Source of the DNA: Desulfobacterales bacterium
GTDB lineage: Bacteria; Desulfobacterota; Desulfobacteria; Desulfobacterales; C00003106
Assembly: GCA_030594505.1 (NCBI GenBank)
Contig: JAUVFC010000002.1
Span: 1 to 25,097 of the forward strand
Direction: 5' to 3'
DNA length: 25,097 nt
The notes under the pieces are model-generated. The model made no database searches. It was not told the origin of the DNA and saw only the letters and a program-made list of their open reading frames with translations. Below are positions 1-7,724 of the stretch, one piece after another. Made by a program: the position numbers and the translations under genes. The first letter of the stretch is position 1; each line of letters begins with the position of its first letter.

Positions 1-858
1 ATCAGTTATTTGTATCTTGATGCACGGCCCCTTCCAGTCCTTAACAACCTGCTCCCACATGGCAAATCTGGAATTGTCGGTTATTTTAGGGCGAATATCG
101 CCCCAGAAGCCCGCCACGGTCAAAACGGCTATGATAACGCTCACTGCCATGGCCTTAAGCCAAGCCGTGCCGCGCGCGCGCATACAGGCCATAAATACAG
201 CCAAAAAAACGAGGCCCCCTATGGCAAAATCGCTCTGAGTGAGAATGGCCGCCCCGGCAACAAAAAATGTCCACCGTTTCTTAAAGAAAAGCCACAGGAA
301 TGGCAAGCACATCACAAGCCACACCCCAAGATATGTAGGGTTCCCGATTACGGCCGTAATGTCCGCGGCCAACGGATTCCCTATGTGCCAGTAAGATTTT
401 GTAAATTGCCACTGATCCAACCCCGTAGTCTGGAGGTACGCGTACCCGGCTGATATGATCGCTGACCATCCGATACATTTGGCGATAGTCTTCTTTTGGC
501 ACTCGCTGATTGAGAGTGCTAAAATAGCCCGGTAAAGCATGAAATAGGCAAACGCCCAAGCCATGCCCTTCCATATCCAGAGGTTTCCAATGTTGGCGCT
601 ACCGTACATAAGGCGCAAGGGCGGCGCGGAATATGCGGAGATCGGGAGAAAGGCTATCAGGAGATAAAGGGGGATGTTGTGTGTTTTTTGAGGCTCTCGG
701 CCATGCGCGAGGCTTCCAAGCAGGACAATCCCCAGGATGGACATGATTGCGAGAAATTCTTTTGAGTTGGGAATTGATAAAAATGGCCCGAGGGTCAAGG
801 ATCCGCATAGCGGGATGATCGCGAGGGACACGCACAGGATTCGGAAGGGATTTGACAT
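1..858 (-). CDS. O-antigen ligase/polymerase-like multi-pass membrane protein (partial, runs off left edge)
   Basis: An uninterrupted frame of 286 codons starts at ATG 858 and has no stop before the window edge, so the C-terminus is missing. The product is very hydrophobic, with about eight or nine likely membrane segments (roughly residues 5-26, 34-52, 61-78, 92-117, 126-142, 175-192, 196-226, 232-251). Two features recall the WaaL/Wzy_C family: the stretch around 171-176 (IGNPTY) with ILTQSDFAIGG at 205-215, and a following polar segment with SRFAMWEQVVKDW at 263-275, where the family's periplasmic loop has an R-x-x-x-W motif. In that family the enzyme joins or polymerises lipid-linked glycan at the outer face of the inner membrane. 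A phage copy would plausibly alter host O-antigen and block superinfection. There is no Shine-Dalgarno site; a promoter sits just upstream. It follows the giant ejection-protein gene after a 157-bp gap. Family call by pattern only. Confidence 0.72.
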   Translation of the reverse strand, partial: MSNPFRILCVSLAIIPLCGSLTLGPFLSIPNSKEFLAIMSILGIVLLGSLAHGREPQKTHNIPLYLLIAFLPISAYSAPPLRLMYGSANIGNLWIWKGMAWAFAYFMLYRAILALSISECQKKTIAKCIGWSAIISAGYAYLQTTGLDQWQFTKSYWHIGNPLAADITAVIGNPTYLGVWLVMCLPFLWLFFKKRWTFFVAGAAILTQSDFAIGGLVFLAVFMACMRARGTAWLKAMAVSVIIAVLTVAGFWGDIRPKITDNSRFAMWEQVVKDWKGPCIKIQITD

Positions 859-879
859 TTTGTGATTACATGATATCAT
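852..879 (+). promoter_or_regulatory. Sigma70-like promoter for a plus-strand leaderless ORF
   Basis: TTGACA at 852-857 and TATCAT at 874-879 are separated by 16 bp. The expected start point falls on or next to the ATG at 886, so a transcript would be leaderless. The -35 box overlaps the start codon of the minus-strand membrane-protein gene. The -10 box lies in the 10-bp palindrome ATGATATCAT (870-879), which is shared with a promoter on the other strand. Sequence match only. Confidence 0.5.
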
Positions 880-897
880 TAATTCATGACTTGTAAA
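870..897 (-). promoter_or_regulatory. Sigma70-like promoter for the O-antigen ligase-like gene
   Basis: Read on the minus strand, TTTACA (892-897) and TATCAT (870-875) are 16 bp apart. Transcription would start only a few bases before ATG 858, which explains why that gene has no ribosome-binding site. The -10 box is the other half of the palindrome at 870-879 used by the plus-strand promoter, so the two cannot be occupied together. Sequence match only. Confidence 0.5.
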
Positions 898-1026
898 CGA
901 TTTGCTTTTTTAACATTTCACGCCATCACCGGATGGTTGTTCCTTTTCGTTGTTTATGGCTTGGCGACAACTTGCGTCCTCGGCGTGGCAATGCTTTTAG
1001 ACAATCCTGGGTATGTTACTTGGTAA
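886..1026 (+). CDS. possible 46-aa single-pass membrane protein on the opposite strand
   Basis: This short plus-strand frame of 46 codons starts MTCKRFAF and ends YVTW. It has a basic N-terminus followed by about 28 hydrophobic residues (roughly 8-38), which would form one membrane helix. It has no Shine-Dalgarno sequence, but a TTGACA/TATCAT promoter places its ATG at the predicted transcription start. Its last 11 bp overlap the stop region of the giant minus-strand gene, so its transcript would be antisense to that gene's 3' end. It is the only plausible plus-strand gene in the left 24 kb. It could be a chance frame over a real promoter that makes an antisense RNA. Confidence 0.33.
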   Translation: MTCKRFAFLTFHAITGWLFLFVVYGLATTCVLGVAMLLDNPGYVTW

Positions 1027-4000
1027 TCGGTTCAAAACCTAAGTCTGCATAGCCGGGTTCTCTCCTACCCCCTTTTTTTCCTTGCCTTATAAATACTTCC
1101 CTCCATTTTCCACCAGCTCCCTTGATATATTTTTGATCACCCTCAATTTTTTTATTGTATGATTGAGTTTTAAGCCACAACTTCTTTGATATTCTTCCCT
1201 CCTCACCTATCGTTGTTTCTCGCGTTTTCTTTTCTCTTGCTTTAATGTCCTTTTCCTTCCTGATTATCATAGCTTTTACTTCTTCTGGATCTATTCTTGT
1301 TTGATAAATCCCGGTAAATAAACTTAATAAAATATCCTCTGAGTAATTTTCAAGCACTCTGTCAACGGTTGTCCTGGTTCCTTTGTATCCCGGTGGATGT
1401 TTGATTTTTCCCTCAACGGGTACCTTGACCGTCCGTATGTCTCCGTGCAACTTTTTTTGTAAATCAGCGTTTGTCGTCGGAATAATTTTTGTGAATGGTT
1501 GATACCATTCTTTTTGTCGTCTCTTGAACGGATCCATTGCCCGAGACACATCGTTTAAAATCCTGTATCCTAATATAAATGTCGCCATGTTGTCACCCAA
1601 TATAATAGGTACTGGGGTATATTGATCGTATTTATTGCGATAATCCAATGCTAATAATCCAGTATCCCCGACAGGCCCCAACGACCCGAGCATGTCAGAC
1701 ACTATGTCTTTCCCGGTTTCCCAGTTGCCCTGCGTAAATTGCATACCAGCTTCGGTAAGATTTATAAACGGATACTTTGCTACACGTGTAAATATCTCTT
1801 TCCCTTCGTCATCTTTCCTCATATACAGCCTTCCGCGCGTGGACATTCTGGCGGGTATGTCGACGGTGGCCTCTGGCGTTTCTTGTTTCTCTTTACGGTT
1901 TCGGCTGTAATTGGCGTACAGAGCGACTATTGTCGATAATGATAACAATTTCGCCAATCTGTCATGCAAGGGTACTGTCTTGTCAAATATCTCTCCTGTC
2001 ATTCTCAAGACATGCTTGGCGTATTTGTATGGATATTTTGCGAATGGTTTAATTAATTGACCTAATGTACTGCGCTGATGCGCTTGCAGCCATACAGGGA
2101 CATTGTCATAGTCATAAGCATATATGTCTACTTCCTTATTAAGTTCAACCAACATATCCCTTTCTTCCTTCGTTGGCAGTCTCAATCCTTCCGTTGTAAC
2201 CTCACCCAGACTCTTTAGATCACTAACATTCTCAGCCGTAGAGATTGTCTTTTTCCAGTACCGCTCAACGGCTCCGTATAATTTTAAAGCCTTATCCCCA
2301 TACGATTGTATTGATTGGTCAACGATGCCCTGCTGTGATGTAAATTGACCATAGTAATTAGACAGATCACCGCCATACACCCAGTCAGGGGCATCCATCC
2401 ATCCTTTCGGCAGTAAAACCTTTAACATCGCGGAAAGATTCTGCCGTGTCTTTTCATATTTAATATCGCCTGTGAGAGTTTCCTTATAAAAATCAGTTAA
2501 AATTTTTGAAGAATATTGAATACCGCCGCTTATAAAATTTGTTGCGGCAGATCCGGGATGCGTCAATATGTTTATCCTCCAATACCGATTTAAGTCATTG
2601 ACTATCCGAACAGCCGTAGACGCTTCGTCGACAAGGCCATTCCATAATTTATAGCGCTCGTAAATCTCTTTCGGCATTTGGTATCTTATTTGTTTTGGAA
2701 TAAAAGTTTTGCCTCCCTTGATTACGATCATCTTCTTTTCTTGAGGGAGCCCGACCCCTTTTTTCAATTTTCCCACAACTTCAACCCATCCAGGGTCAGG
2801 ATTTTCACCCTCAACGATAGGCTTCGTAACCCTTGCCATCTGCCTTGTAATAAAATCGTTAAAGACCTTCTCGCCCTCCAGATCAATTAAAACCTTATGC
2901 ATGGACTTCTTGAAGTCTTCCACGTACCCCTCCACCCCTTCACGCTTCTTTCTGACCCCGGCGACTTTCTCCCTGAACTTTAACTTTTTCCCAAACACTT
3001 TTGGTTTATCTTCAAAGTAATGATGTACCCATCCCTCAATATTCCCCTCTATTTTATGAACGTCCTTGATTACTTCTCTGTTAAAGTAATCCTTCGCCGC
3101 CTCTCTTTCAGCTGTGAAATCCTTAATCAATCTCTGTCCTTCCGGGCTTAAATTATCAAATACCGTTTTTGCTTCTGAAAAGGAATATCTTTGTTTTGCG
3201 AATTTCGGATACTTAACGCCGTCTATGATCGCTTCGCCTATTTGCTCCCATCCAGTAGCGTCAAGCGTTTTCGCTTCCTCCTCCGTTTTCGCAACAACAA
3301 AATCCCTGGTCCCGAACTCAGGAACATCCCCTTTGGTTACTTTTATGGATTCAGCGGCTTTAAATAATGCGGCGGGATCATCTTTGACATTTTTAAATTT
3401 TTTATCTATCAGCTTCCCGATAACAAACTTCCCTCTTTCCTGCATAACGCTATGAACCTTCTCCTCATCATACGCAATATCACCAACCCTTTTTCCAAGA
3501 TGCTTCTGATAGGTCTCTCTAATGTCCCGCAACAAAACGACTTTAGGTGCGCCTTTGTCAATATTACTTAAAATGGCTTCTATGTATTCTTTAATAATTG
3601 GATGTTGAATTGATTGTTGTTCAAATGATTTCATTGCGTTAGGAGCCAACTCCATCATGTCCCCCGGAGCGACAAACATCTTTTCAAGGAACCTTGCCAA
3701 CAATTCCGTTTTCATTCCGTAATATTGCCGCTCACTGTTGTATTCAGATTCTCCAACCAGTTTTTTAGATACCGCTATCAATTCATCGTGAATCCCCCGA
3801 GATTCTTCCTTCGTTAATTTGTCACCAAACACCTTAAGCGTATTCCTGTTTATATCCCCGAGCATGTTCCATTCAAGGGCATGGCCTAATTCATGCGATA
3901 ATGTTGACATATAATCAGCAGGATTTTTAATATATTGTTTTCTTAATAGAACTTCACCTTCTTTTGCTACCTCTTTTCCTTTTGGCCGGAATACCCCTGC

Positions 4001-5479
4001 AGCCCTCCTTGACATCTTCCCGCCGGCCTTTCTCAAAATAGCATGAGACTGAGCAAACTTATTAAGTTGCTTGATTCTCTCAACCATCTCCTGCGGAGAT
4101 TCAACGGGCTTCAAGTCCTGAATTAATTTAGCAGTCTCAGGTACGCGCTTGACAAATAGTCCAGTCTTAGCCGCGACCTTCTCTTTCATTTTTTTGAAAA
4201 AGGACGGCTTGACAAGTTTTTCCGCTTCCAGTTGAGCGGCAGGCTTTAATGGTTTTAAGGGTCTTTCTTGTTCAAAAATTGTCGGCTTTGGTAGCCTTGT
4301 AGGAGGTGCGACTTTTTTCGGCAATGTTTCACGTGAAACATCCGGCTTTTTCTTCATCAGTCTTTCGGCTTCAAGCTGTGTCGGTGTTCGTACCTCTACA
4401 GGCTTTTCAAGTGGCTTTATCCACTCGGCTGGCTTCTTAATAGCAGGAGGCATTTTAACCACTGGCCTTAAAGGCTCTTTGACTATAGGGACACCTGTTT
4501 CAACTACTGGAGGCTTTATTATTGGTTGAGGAACACCCTTCGTGGGAGGTGGTTGTACTCTACCTATCTTTCCTTTCGGGATGACAGTCGCGGTTTTCGC
4601 TTTTATCCACCTCGAAGCCTCGGCCTCTAATGTCGTTCCTTTAGCCGCTTGTTTAAGGGCATCAAGGTTAATGTCGATTTTTCCTTCCCCGTATCCCGCC
4701 TTTGTTAATTTCCTTCCTATTACATTAAGAGTGTCTTTAAGAAGTCCTCGTTTCGCTAAATTTGTTGACGCTCCCATCAAAGCTATATCTGCCAAATTTT
4801 CTGCAACGGTAGAACCGATTTTAACAATATTGCTCACATCATCTGGGATAAGTTCAGACAACATTCTTATTTCTAAAGGTGAATATTTCTCATCTTTAAT
4901 CTTACTGACAATAACGCTTTTTGCTTGGTTTAATGACTCGAACCCTAACGCGATCAGCGGGCTAACGACTGCCATCCCGGCCAATGGCGCCCTTGACATG
5001 ACATTACGTAATTTTTCTTTTCCTGCGATCCCTTCTTCTGGGGTAAGACCTGTCGACTTAGTGAAAATTTCATCAGCCATTTTACTCACAGAAAAATCAA
5101 AATCCTGTTGAATTTCTTCCGGAGTTTTAGGCCTTATTTTGCGATCTTTCGGTAAAGATCGAATTTCGGCAATAGGTTTCTTGGGTGGTGGTTGAGTGTA
5201 TTCCGGAACCGGAGCCGTCATAAAAGGCATGGACGGCGTCTCTACTGGCATGGGATCCCCTGGCCAAGGTATGAGCGGAGGAGGCGCAGGCTTTACTGGG
5301 AGAGGCGCGGGCGGCTGTTCAGGAGCGCCGCTTAAAAAATCAATAGCTTTGCTGATGGATGGGTTTGTAAGAAGTCTTTGAACTGGGGACAATGCCTCGC
5401 GCGGATCCGGGGCGGGCCTTCGCGGGCTGATAGGCTCAAAGCCGATATCAGCGTATTTATTTAGCGACTTTAAAGCCAT
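1016..5479 (-). CDS. giant polyvalent ejection protein with HExxH metalloprotease motif (1487 aa)
   Basis: This is the largest gene, at 1487 residues. Layout: a short N-terminal motif (YADIGFEPIS, 9-18); a Pro-rich linker (about 52-120); a helical region (about 125-300); a second Pro/Lys-rich linker (about 300-430); and a zincin-type site HELGH at 529-533 with a possible third ligand E592. A long helical region follows, then NILTHPGSAATNFISG (970-985), which resembles the LPD38-type domain of phage polyvalent proteins. A basic C-terminus ends with YADLGFEPIT (1477-1486), echoing the N-terminus. Polyvalent proteins are thought to be packaged and injected with DNA, which fits its position after two virion-type genes. 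It overlaps the upstream gene by 23 bp and contains a perfect parS site. The protease motif is clear; substrate and LPD38 assignment are inferred. Confidence 0.85.
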   Translation of the reverse strand: MALKSLNKYADIGFEPISPRRPAPDPREALSPVQRLLTNPSISKAIDFLSGAPEQPPAPLPVKPAPPPLIPWPGDPMPVETPSMPFMTAPVPEYTQPPPKKPIAEIRSLPKDRKIRPKTPEEIQQDFDFSVSKMADEIFTKSTGLTPEEGIAGKEKLRNVMSRAPLAGMAVVSPLIALGFESLNQAKSVIVSKIKDEKYSPLEIRMLSELIPDDVSNIVKIGSTVAENLADIALMGASTNLAKRGLLKDTLNVIGRKLTKAGYGEGKIDINLDALKQAAKGTTLEAEASRWIKAKTATVIPKGKIGRVQPPPTKGVPQPIIKPPVVETGVPIVKEPLRPVVKMPPAIKKPAEWIKPLEKPVEVRTPTQLEAERLMKKKPDVSRETLPKKVAPPTRLPKPTIFEQERPLKPLKPAAQLEAEKLVKPSFFKKMKEKVAAKTGLFVKRVPETAKLIQDLKPVESPQEMVERIKQLNKFAQSHAILRKAGGKMSRRAAGVFRPKGKEVAKEGEVLLRKQYIKNPADYMSTLSHELGHALEWNMLGDINRNTLKVFGDKLTKEESRGIHDELIAVSKKLVGESEYNSERQYYGMKTELLARFLEKMFVAPGDMMELAPNAMKSFEQQSIQHPIIKEYIEAILSNIDKGAPKVVLLRDIRETYQKHLGKRVGDIAYDEEKVHSVMQERGKFVIGKLIDKKFKNVKDDPAALFKAAESIKVTKGDVPEFGTRDFVVAKTEEEAKTLDATGWEQIGEAIIDGVKYPKFAKQRYSFSEAKTVFDNLSPEGQRLIKDFTAEREAAKDYFNREVIKDVHKIEGNIEGWVHHYFEDKPKVFGKKLKFREKVAGVRKKREGVEGYVEDFKKSMHKVLIDLEGEKVFNDFITRQMARVTKPIVEGENPDPGWVEVVGKLKKGVGLPQEKKMIVIKGGKTFIPKQIRYQMPKEIYERYKLWNGLVDEASTAVRIVNDLNRYWRINILTHPGSAATNFISGGIQYSSKILTDFYKETLTGDIKYEKTRQNLSAMLKVLLPKGWMDAPDWVYGGDLSNYYGQFTSQQGIVDQSIQSYGDKALKLYGAVERYWKKTISTAENVSDLKSLGEVTTEGLRLPTKEERDMLVELNKEVDIYAYDYDNVPVWLQAHQRSTLGQLIKPFAKYPYKYAKHVLRMTGEIFDKTVPLHDRLAKLLSLSTIVALYANYSRNRKEKQETPEATVDIPARMSTRGRLYMRKDDEGKEIFTRVAKYPFINLTEAGMQFTQGNWETGKDIVSDMLGSLGPVGDTGLLALDYRNKYDQYTPVPIILGDNMATFILGYRILNDVSRAMDPFKRRQKEWYQPFTKIIPTTNADLQKKLHGDIRTVKVPVEGKIKHPPGYKGTRTTVDRVLENYSEDILLSLFTGIYQTRIDPEEVKAMIIRKEKDIKAREKKTRETTIGEEGRISKKLWLKTQSYNKKIEGDQKYIKGAGGKWREVFIRQGKKGGRREPGYADLGFEPITK
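4324..4341. promoter_or_regulatory. parS: Perfect parS site (ParB/Spo0J-binding palindrome) inside the giant gene
   Basis: Positions 4325-4340 read TGTTTCACGTGAAACA, exactly the canonical bacterial chromosomal parS 16-mer; with flanking A and T the palindrome is 18 bp. On the coding strand it spells codons for V-S-R-E-T at residues 381-385, in a low-complexity Pro/Lys-rich linker where protein constraint should be weak. ParB dimers load on such sites and spread to neighbouring DNA. No parA or parB gene is in the window, so the ligand would have to be the host ParB or one encoded elsewhere on the phage. Confidence 0.88.
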
Positions 5480-6464
5480 TTTTTAAAGCCTTTTGTAAAT
5501 TTTTTGTTGGAATATAGCCTTTCTGCCCCTCAGGGGAGATAACTAAAACCTTGCCTTGAGGTGCATCGGGAAAATTTGCGGCAACATCGCTAATACGACT
5601 TTTCTGCAACCTTCCTGATCCCCCGGCCAGCAAATCTGATTGTCGGCTTCGGTTTTCGGCGTATGTTTTTGCTTCTTCCGCAGTATCAAAGGAACCCAAA
5701 AAAGACTTATTCTTCACCGCATAATCAACGGCATCCTTTTCTGATAGCTGTTTTCCATCAATGATTGTTGGTAAAACATAGTGCTTCCCATCCATTTCAA
5801 CCGTTATTGTTCTTTCAGACGATATGCTTTTGTCTTTGTTTAATACCGCCTTTCTTCCCGTTTTTTCATATAAAAATTTCTGCTCTGGGGATAAAGGGGC
5901 TTTCGGGAACTCCAATTCCAAGGCATCAATCATTTCGTATTTTTCAGGGTGGATTTTCTTTAATTCATCCCAAGACATTTCACCTGCGACGGCTTTTCTC
6001 GCATCCTCATTAAAGGTTGTCCTTCTTGGCGCCTTCTCTTGCGGAAGCCCCAAGAAATCCCTTGCGATAACGCCCTGCTCGACATTCGGCGCGAATCTTT
6101 CCTTTAATGCTCTCTGGACAACCTGACCATAATCCTGGTCAGCTTCGCCGATAATTGGGCCGTGAAGAGTTTCAACTGGCTTAGGTTTATCAACACCAAA
6201 CGCCGGTCCCACGACTTCCGGATCCCCGAGCCCGAGCATAGCCCTCTTGATTGTCTTTCCGGGATCCTTTAATACGGCTTCGGTTTTTTCCTCCTCCTCT
6301 GACTCCAGAGCCGCTTTATGATAAGCGCTTCTTTTTTCTTCTTCCTCTTCTTTTTTTCTTCTTCTGGTCACACCTTTCCTGTACGCGCTTACACCTTGAC
6401 CCAACGCTTCGCCAAACTCCCCGCCTCCTGAACTGACTGCCGGCAGAATACGATAACTCGCCAT
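5457..6464 (-). CDS. putative internal virion/ejection protein (335 aa)
   Basis: The start is taken at ATG 6464 because a GGGAGGGG site lies just upstream; a longer frame from 6491 would skip this site and overlap the previous gene. Residues about 30-60 are highly charged (RRRKKEEEEE) and probably coiled coil. Around residues 220-285 there is a compact segment with VLPTIIDGKQLSEKDAVDYA and SFDTAEEAKTYAENRSR, a short module I associate with internal/ejected proteins of podoviruses. The C-terminus carries GYIPTKNLQKALKNGFK, another short motif seen in such proteins. The start is separated by one base from the stop of the upstream 264-aa gene, and the end overlaps the giant gene by 23 bp, so the three are translationally linked. 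The function as an ejection protein is inferred from position and these motifs. Confidence 0.7.
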   Translation of the reverse strand: MASYRILPAVSSGGGEFGEALGQGVSAYRKGVTRRRKKEEEEEKRSAYHKAALESEEEEKTEAVLKDPGKTIKRAMLGLGDPEVVGPAFGVDKPKPVETLHGPIIGEADQDYGQVVQRALKERFAPNVEQGVIARDFLGLPQEKAPRRTTFNEDARKAVAGEMSWDELKKIHPEKYEMIDALELEFPKAPLSPEQKFLYEKTGRKAVLNKDKSISSERTITVEMDGKHYVLPTIIDGKQLSEKDAVDYAVKNKSFLGSFDTAEEAKTYAENRSRQSDLLAGGSGRLQKSRISDVAANFPDAPQGKVLVISPEGQKGYIPTKNLQKALKNGFKVAK

Positions 6465-6465
6465 A

Positions 6466-7260
6466 TTAAGCCCCTCCCGCCGCCGCGCCACCGACCCCTT
6501 TTGCTACCTCAGGGGCAACCGCTAGCAACAGCTCTCTTATAAATCCGGGTGTGTTTTGTTGGTAAAGCGGCGCTTGCTGTGTTCCCTGAGCCATCTGAGC
6601 AATCTGCATAGGATAATCAACATTTGCCTGGAGCCAATCCTGATAATTCGCTGTATTTAACATTTGCTCTATTTGCCTCGGAAGCGCGCCAACTCTCTGA
6701 AATGCCTCTGCTTTCTGTAAAGGTTCCCGTGCCTCAGCCTCACCGTACTGAAATGCTTGCGGAAGGACATTTAGGCGCCTCTGCCGTTCTGTTTCTGCCA
6801 TCGTGCCTAAGAGGGTGTTAAGCCCTCTCTCGGTCTCGCTGGCCGCCTCCTGTTGCCTTCCAAGCCTTGCCCCTGCCCAATACCTACCTCCACCTGCGGC
6901 CTTACTGGCGATCTCTTTCTGTGTATCCTGGAGGTTCTTTGAAGCCTCTGCCTTAACCGCTTGATAATACGGAGAGGTCGCCGGATTGTATTGATCCGTC
7001 AAAGTCTTACTAATCTCACTTTTCCCTTGCTGGAATGTCGGGCTTGCCGTGATCCCACCCTCGCCATACTTTCTCAGAAAATCAAAAGATTGGGTTTCCT
7101 GTGGGGACATGGGGGCAACGAGCTGTCCTGGATAGCTCGGGCCAGCCTTTCCGATCTCAGGAGTGAGCCACTTAAGGTAAGACTCTCGGACCCCCGCGTA
7201 CGGATCCGCAACTTCCGAAACACCCTTGCCTGAACCGAACATATCATCAAAAAAACTCAT
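6466..7260 (-). CDS. putative virion/ejection protein, Ala/Gln-rich helical (264 aa)
   Basis: The product starts MSFFDDMFGSGKGV and is mostly helical, rich in Ala, Gln and Glu (for example KAEASKNLQDTQKEIASKAA and QRRLNVLPQAFQYGEAEARE), ending in a small Gly/Ala tail (GVGGAAAGGA). Proteins of this kind, lying between the tail hub and a giant ejected protein, are typically the inner-virion proteins that line the DNA path after ejection, as gp7/gp16/gp20 do in P22. No enzymatic motif is visible. An AGGGAGGTG ribosome site lies 6-8 bp before the ATG. It ends one base before the start of the 335-aa gene. Position and composition are the only evidence of role. Confidence 0.65.
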   Translation of the reverse strand: MSFFDDMFGSGKGVSEVADPYAGVRESYLKWLTPEIGKAGPSYPGQLVAPMSPQETQSFDFLRKYGEGGITASPTFQQGKSEISKTLTDQYNPATSPYYQAVKAEASKNLQDTQKEIASKAAGGGRYWAGARLGRQQEAASETERGLNTLLGTMAETERQRRLNVLPQAFQYGEAEAREPLQKAEAFQRVGALPRQIEQMLNTANYQDWLQANVDYPMQIAQMAQGTQQAPLYQQNTPGFIRELLLAVAPEVAKGVGGAAAGGA

Positions 7261-7280
7261 AGCGCACCTCCCTACGGCAT

Positions 7281-7427
7281 TTAGTTGTCCATCATATCGA
7301 CGAGGTTAAAACAAACAATGAAATAACCAACCTCATGTGTTTTTCTTCTGACAGCGCACACAAAAGATTCCACAAAAATCCTACCAATGTTAAGCCCGAA
7401 GAGATTATTTTTGGCGGTAGATGTCAC
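7281..7427 (-). CDS. small hypothetical protein (48 aa), GTG start coupled by GTGA
   Basis: A 48-codon frame begins with GTG at 7427, and that GTG overlaps the TGA stop of the upstream 98-aa gene (GTGA). An AGGAGG lies about 10 bases before it, inside the end of that gene. The product runs from MTSTAKNNLFGLN to NLVDMMDN and looks like a small beta-rich protein (GRIFVESFVCAV, HEVGYFIVCFNL). I do not recognise it. The coupling and the otherwise unexplained 160-bp gap support it. Confidence 0.5.
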   Translation of the reverse strand: MTSTAKNNLFGLNIGRIFVESFVCAVRRKTHEVGYFIVCFNLVDMMDN

Positions 7428-7720
7428 GACAACGTCACCTCCTGAAATTTGTACGAACTATCAGAATTGTCATATACGACTATATGTAATGTGTCTATCG
7501 CCCCTGCGTTTGTTTTAAGATAAAATTTCCCGACGTTGTCCTTACTGGCGGCCGGGAGTGTCGCTATTATCGTCACGCTTAAATTCAAAAGGTCTTGGTA
7601 AATATTTACAAATGTGTCATAGATGAGCCTCATTAACTGCCTGAAAATTGCTTGATTCTCTGGCCCGGTTGCCATACTTATACTTGGCGTCTTAACCGAG
7701 GATACGTGTCTCAGTTTCAC
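7424..7720 (-). CDS. small virion-associated hypothetical protein (98 aa), GTG start
   Basis: The frame extends upstream into the hub gene, but the likely start is GTG 7720, five bases after the hub stop and preceded by GGGTG; an ATG upstream would overlap the hub gene by 50 bp. The product has a helical N-terminal half (NQAIFRQLMRLIYDTFVNIYQD, split around residues 23-44) and a beta-rich C-terminal half (VGKFYLKTNAG, IDTLHIVVYDN) ending YKFQEVTLS. Small proteins of this shape often follow the tail hub in podovirus-like genomes, but I cannot name the family. Its stop overlaps the next start. Confidence 0.6.
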   Translation of the reverse strand: MKLRHVSSVKTPSISMATGPENQAIFRQLMRLIYDTFVNIYQDLLNLSVTIIATLPAASKDNVGKFYLKTNAGAIDTLHIVVYDNSDSSYKFQEVTLS

Positions 7721-7724
7721 AATA

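Noticed and set aside
10..453. Plus-strand frame of 147 codons at the left edge
   Set aside because: It lies opposite a continuous membrane-protein frame on minus with classic transmembrane composition; its own product is compositionally unlike a protein.
885..960. Terminator after the giant gene (CCATC/GATGG hairpin near 925)
   Set aside because: The stem is 5 bp and on the minus strand is followed by A-rich, not T-rich, sequence.
1775..1795. A second parS-like site (ACACGTGT core at about 1782)
   Set aside because: Only the CACGTG core matches; flanks do not fit the parS consensus.
4542..5111. Plus-strand frame of 189 codons opposite the giant gene
   Set aside because: The minus-strand frame is clearly coding over this range; no promoter or ribosome site on plus.
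6465..6491. Upstream start for the 335-aa gene at 6491
   Set aside because: It would overlap the previous gene and place the GGGAGGGG ribosome site inside the coding sequence; ATG 6464 fits better.
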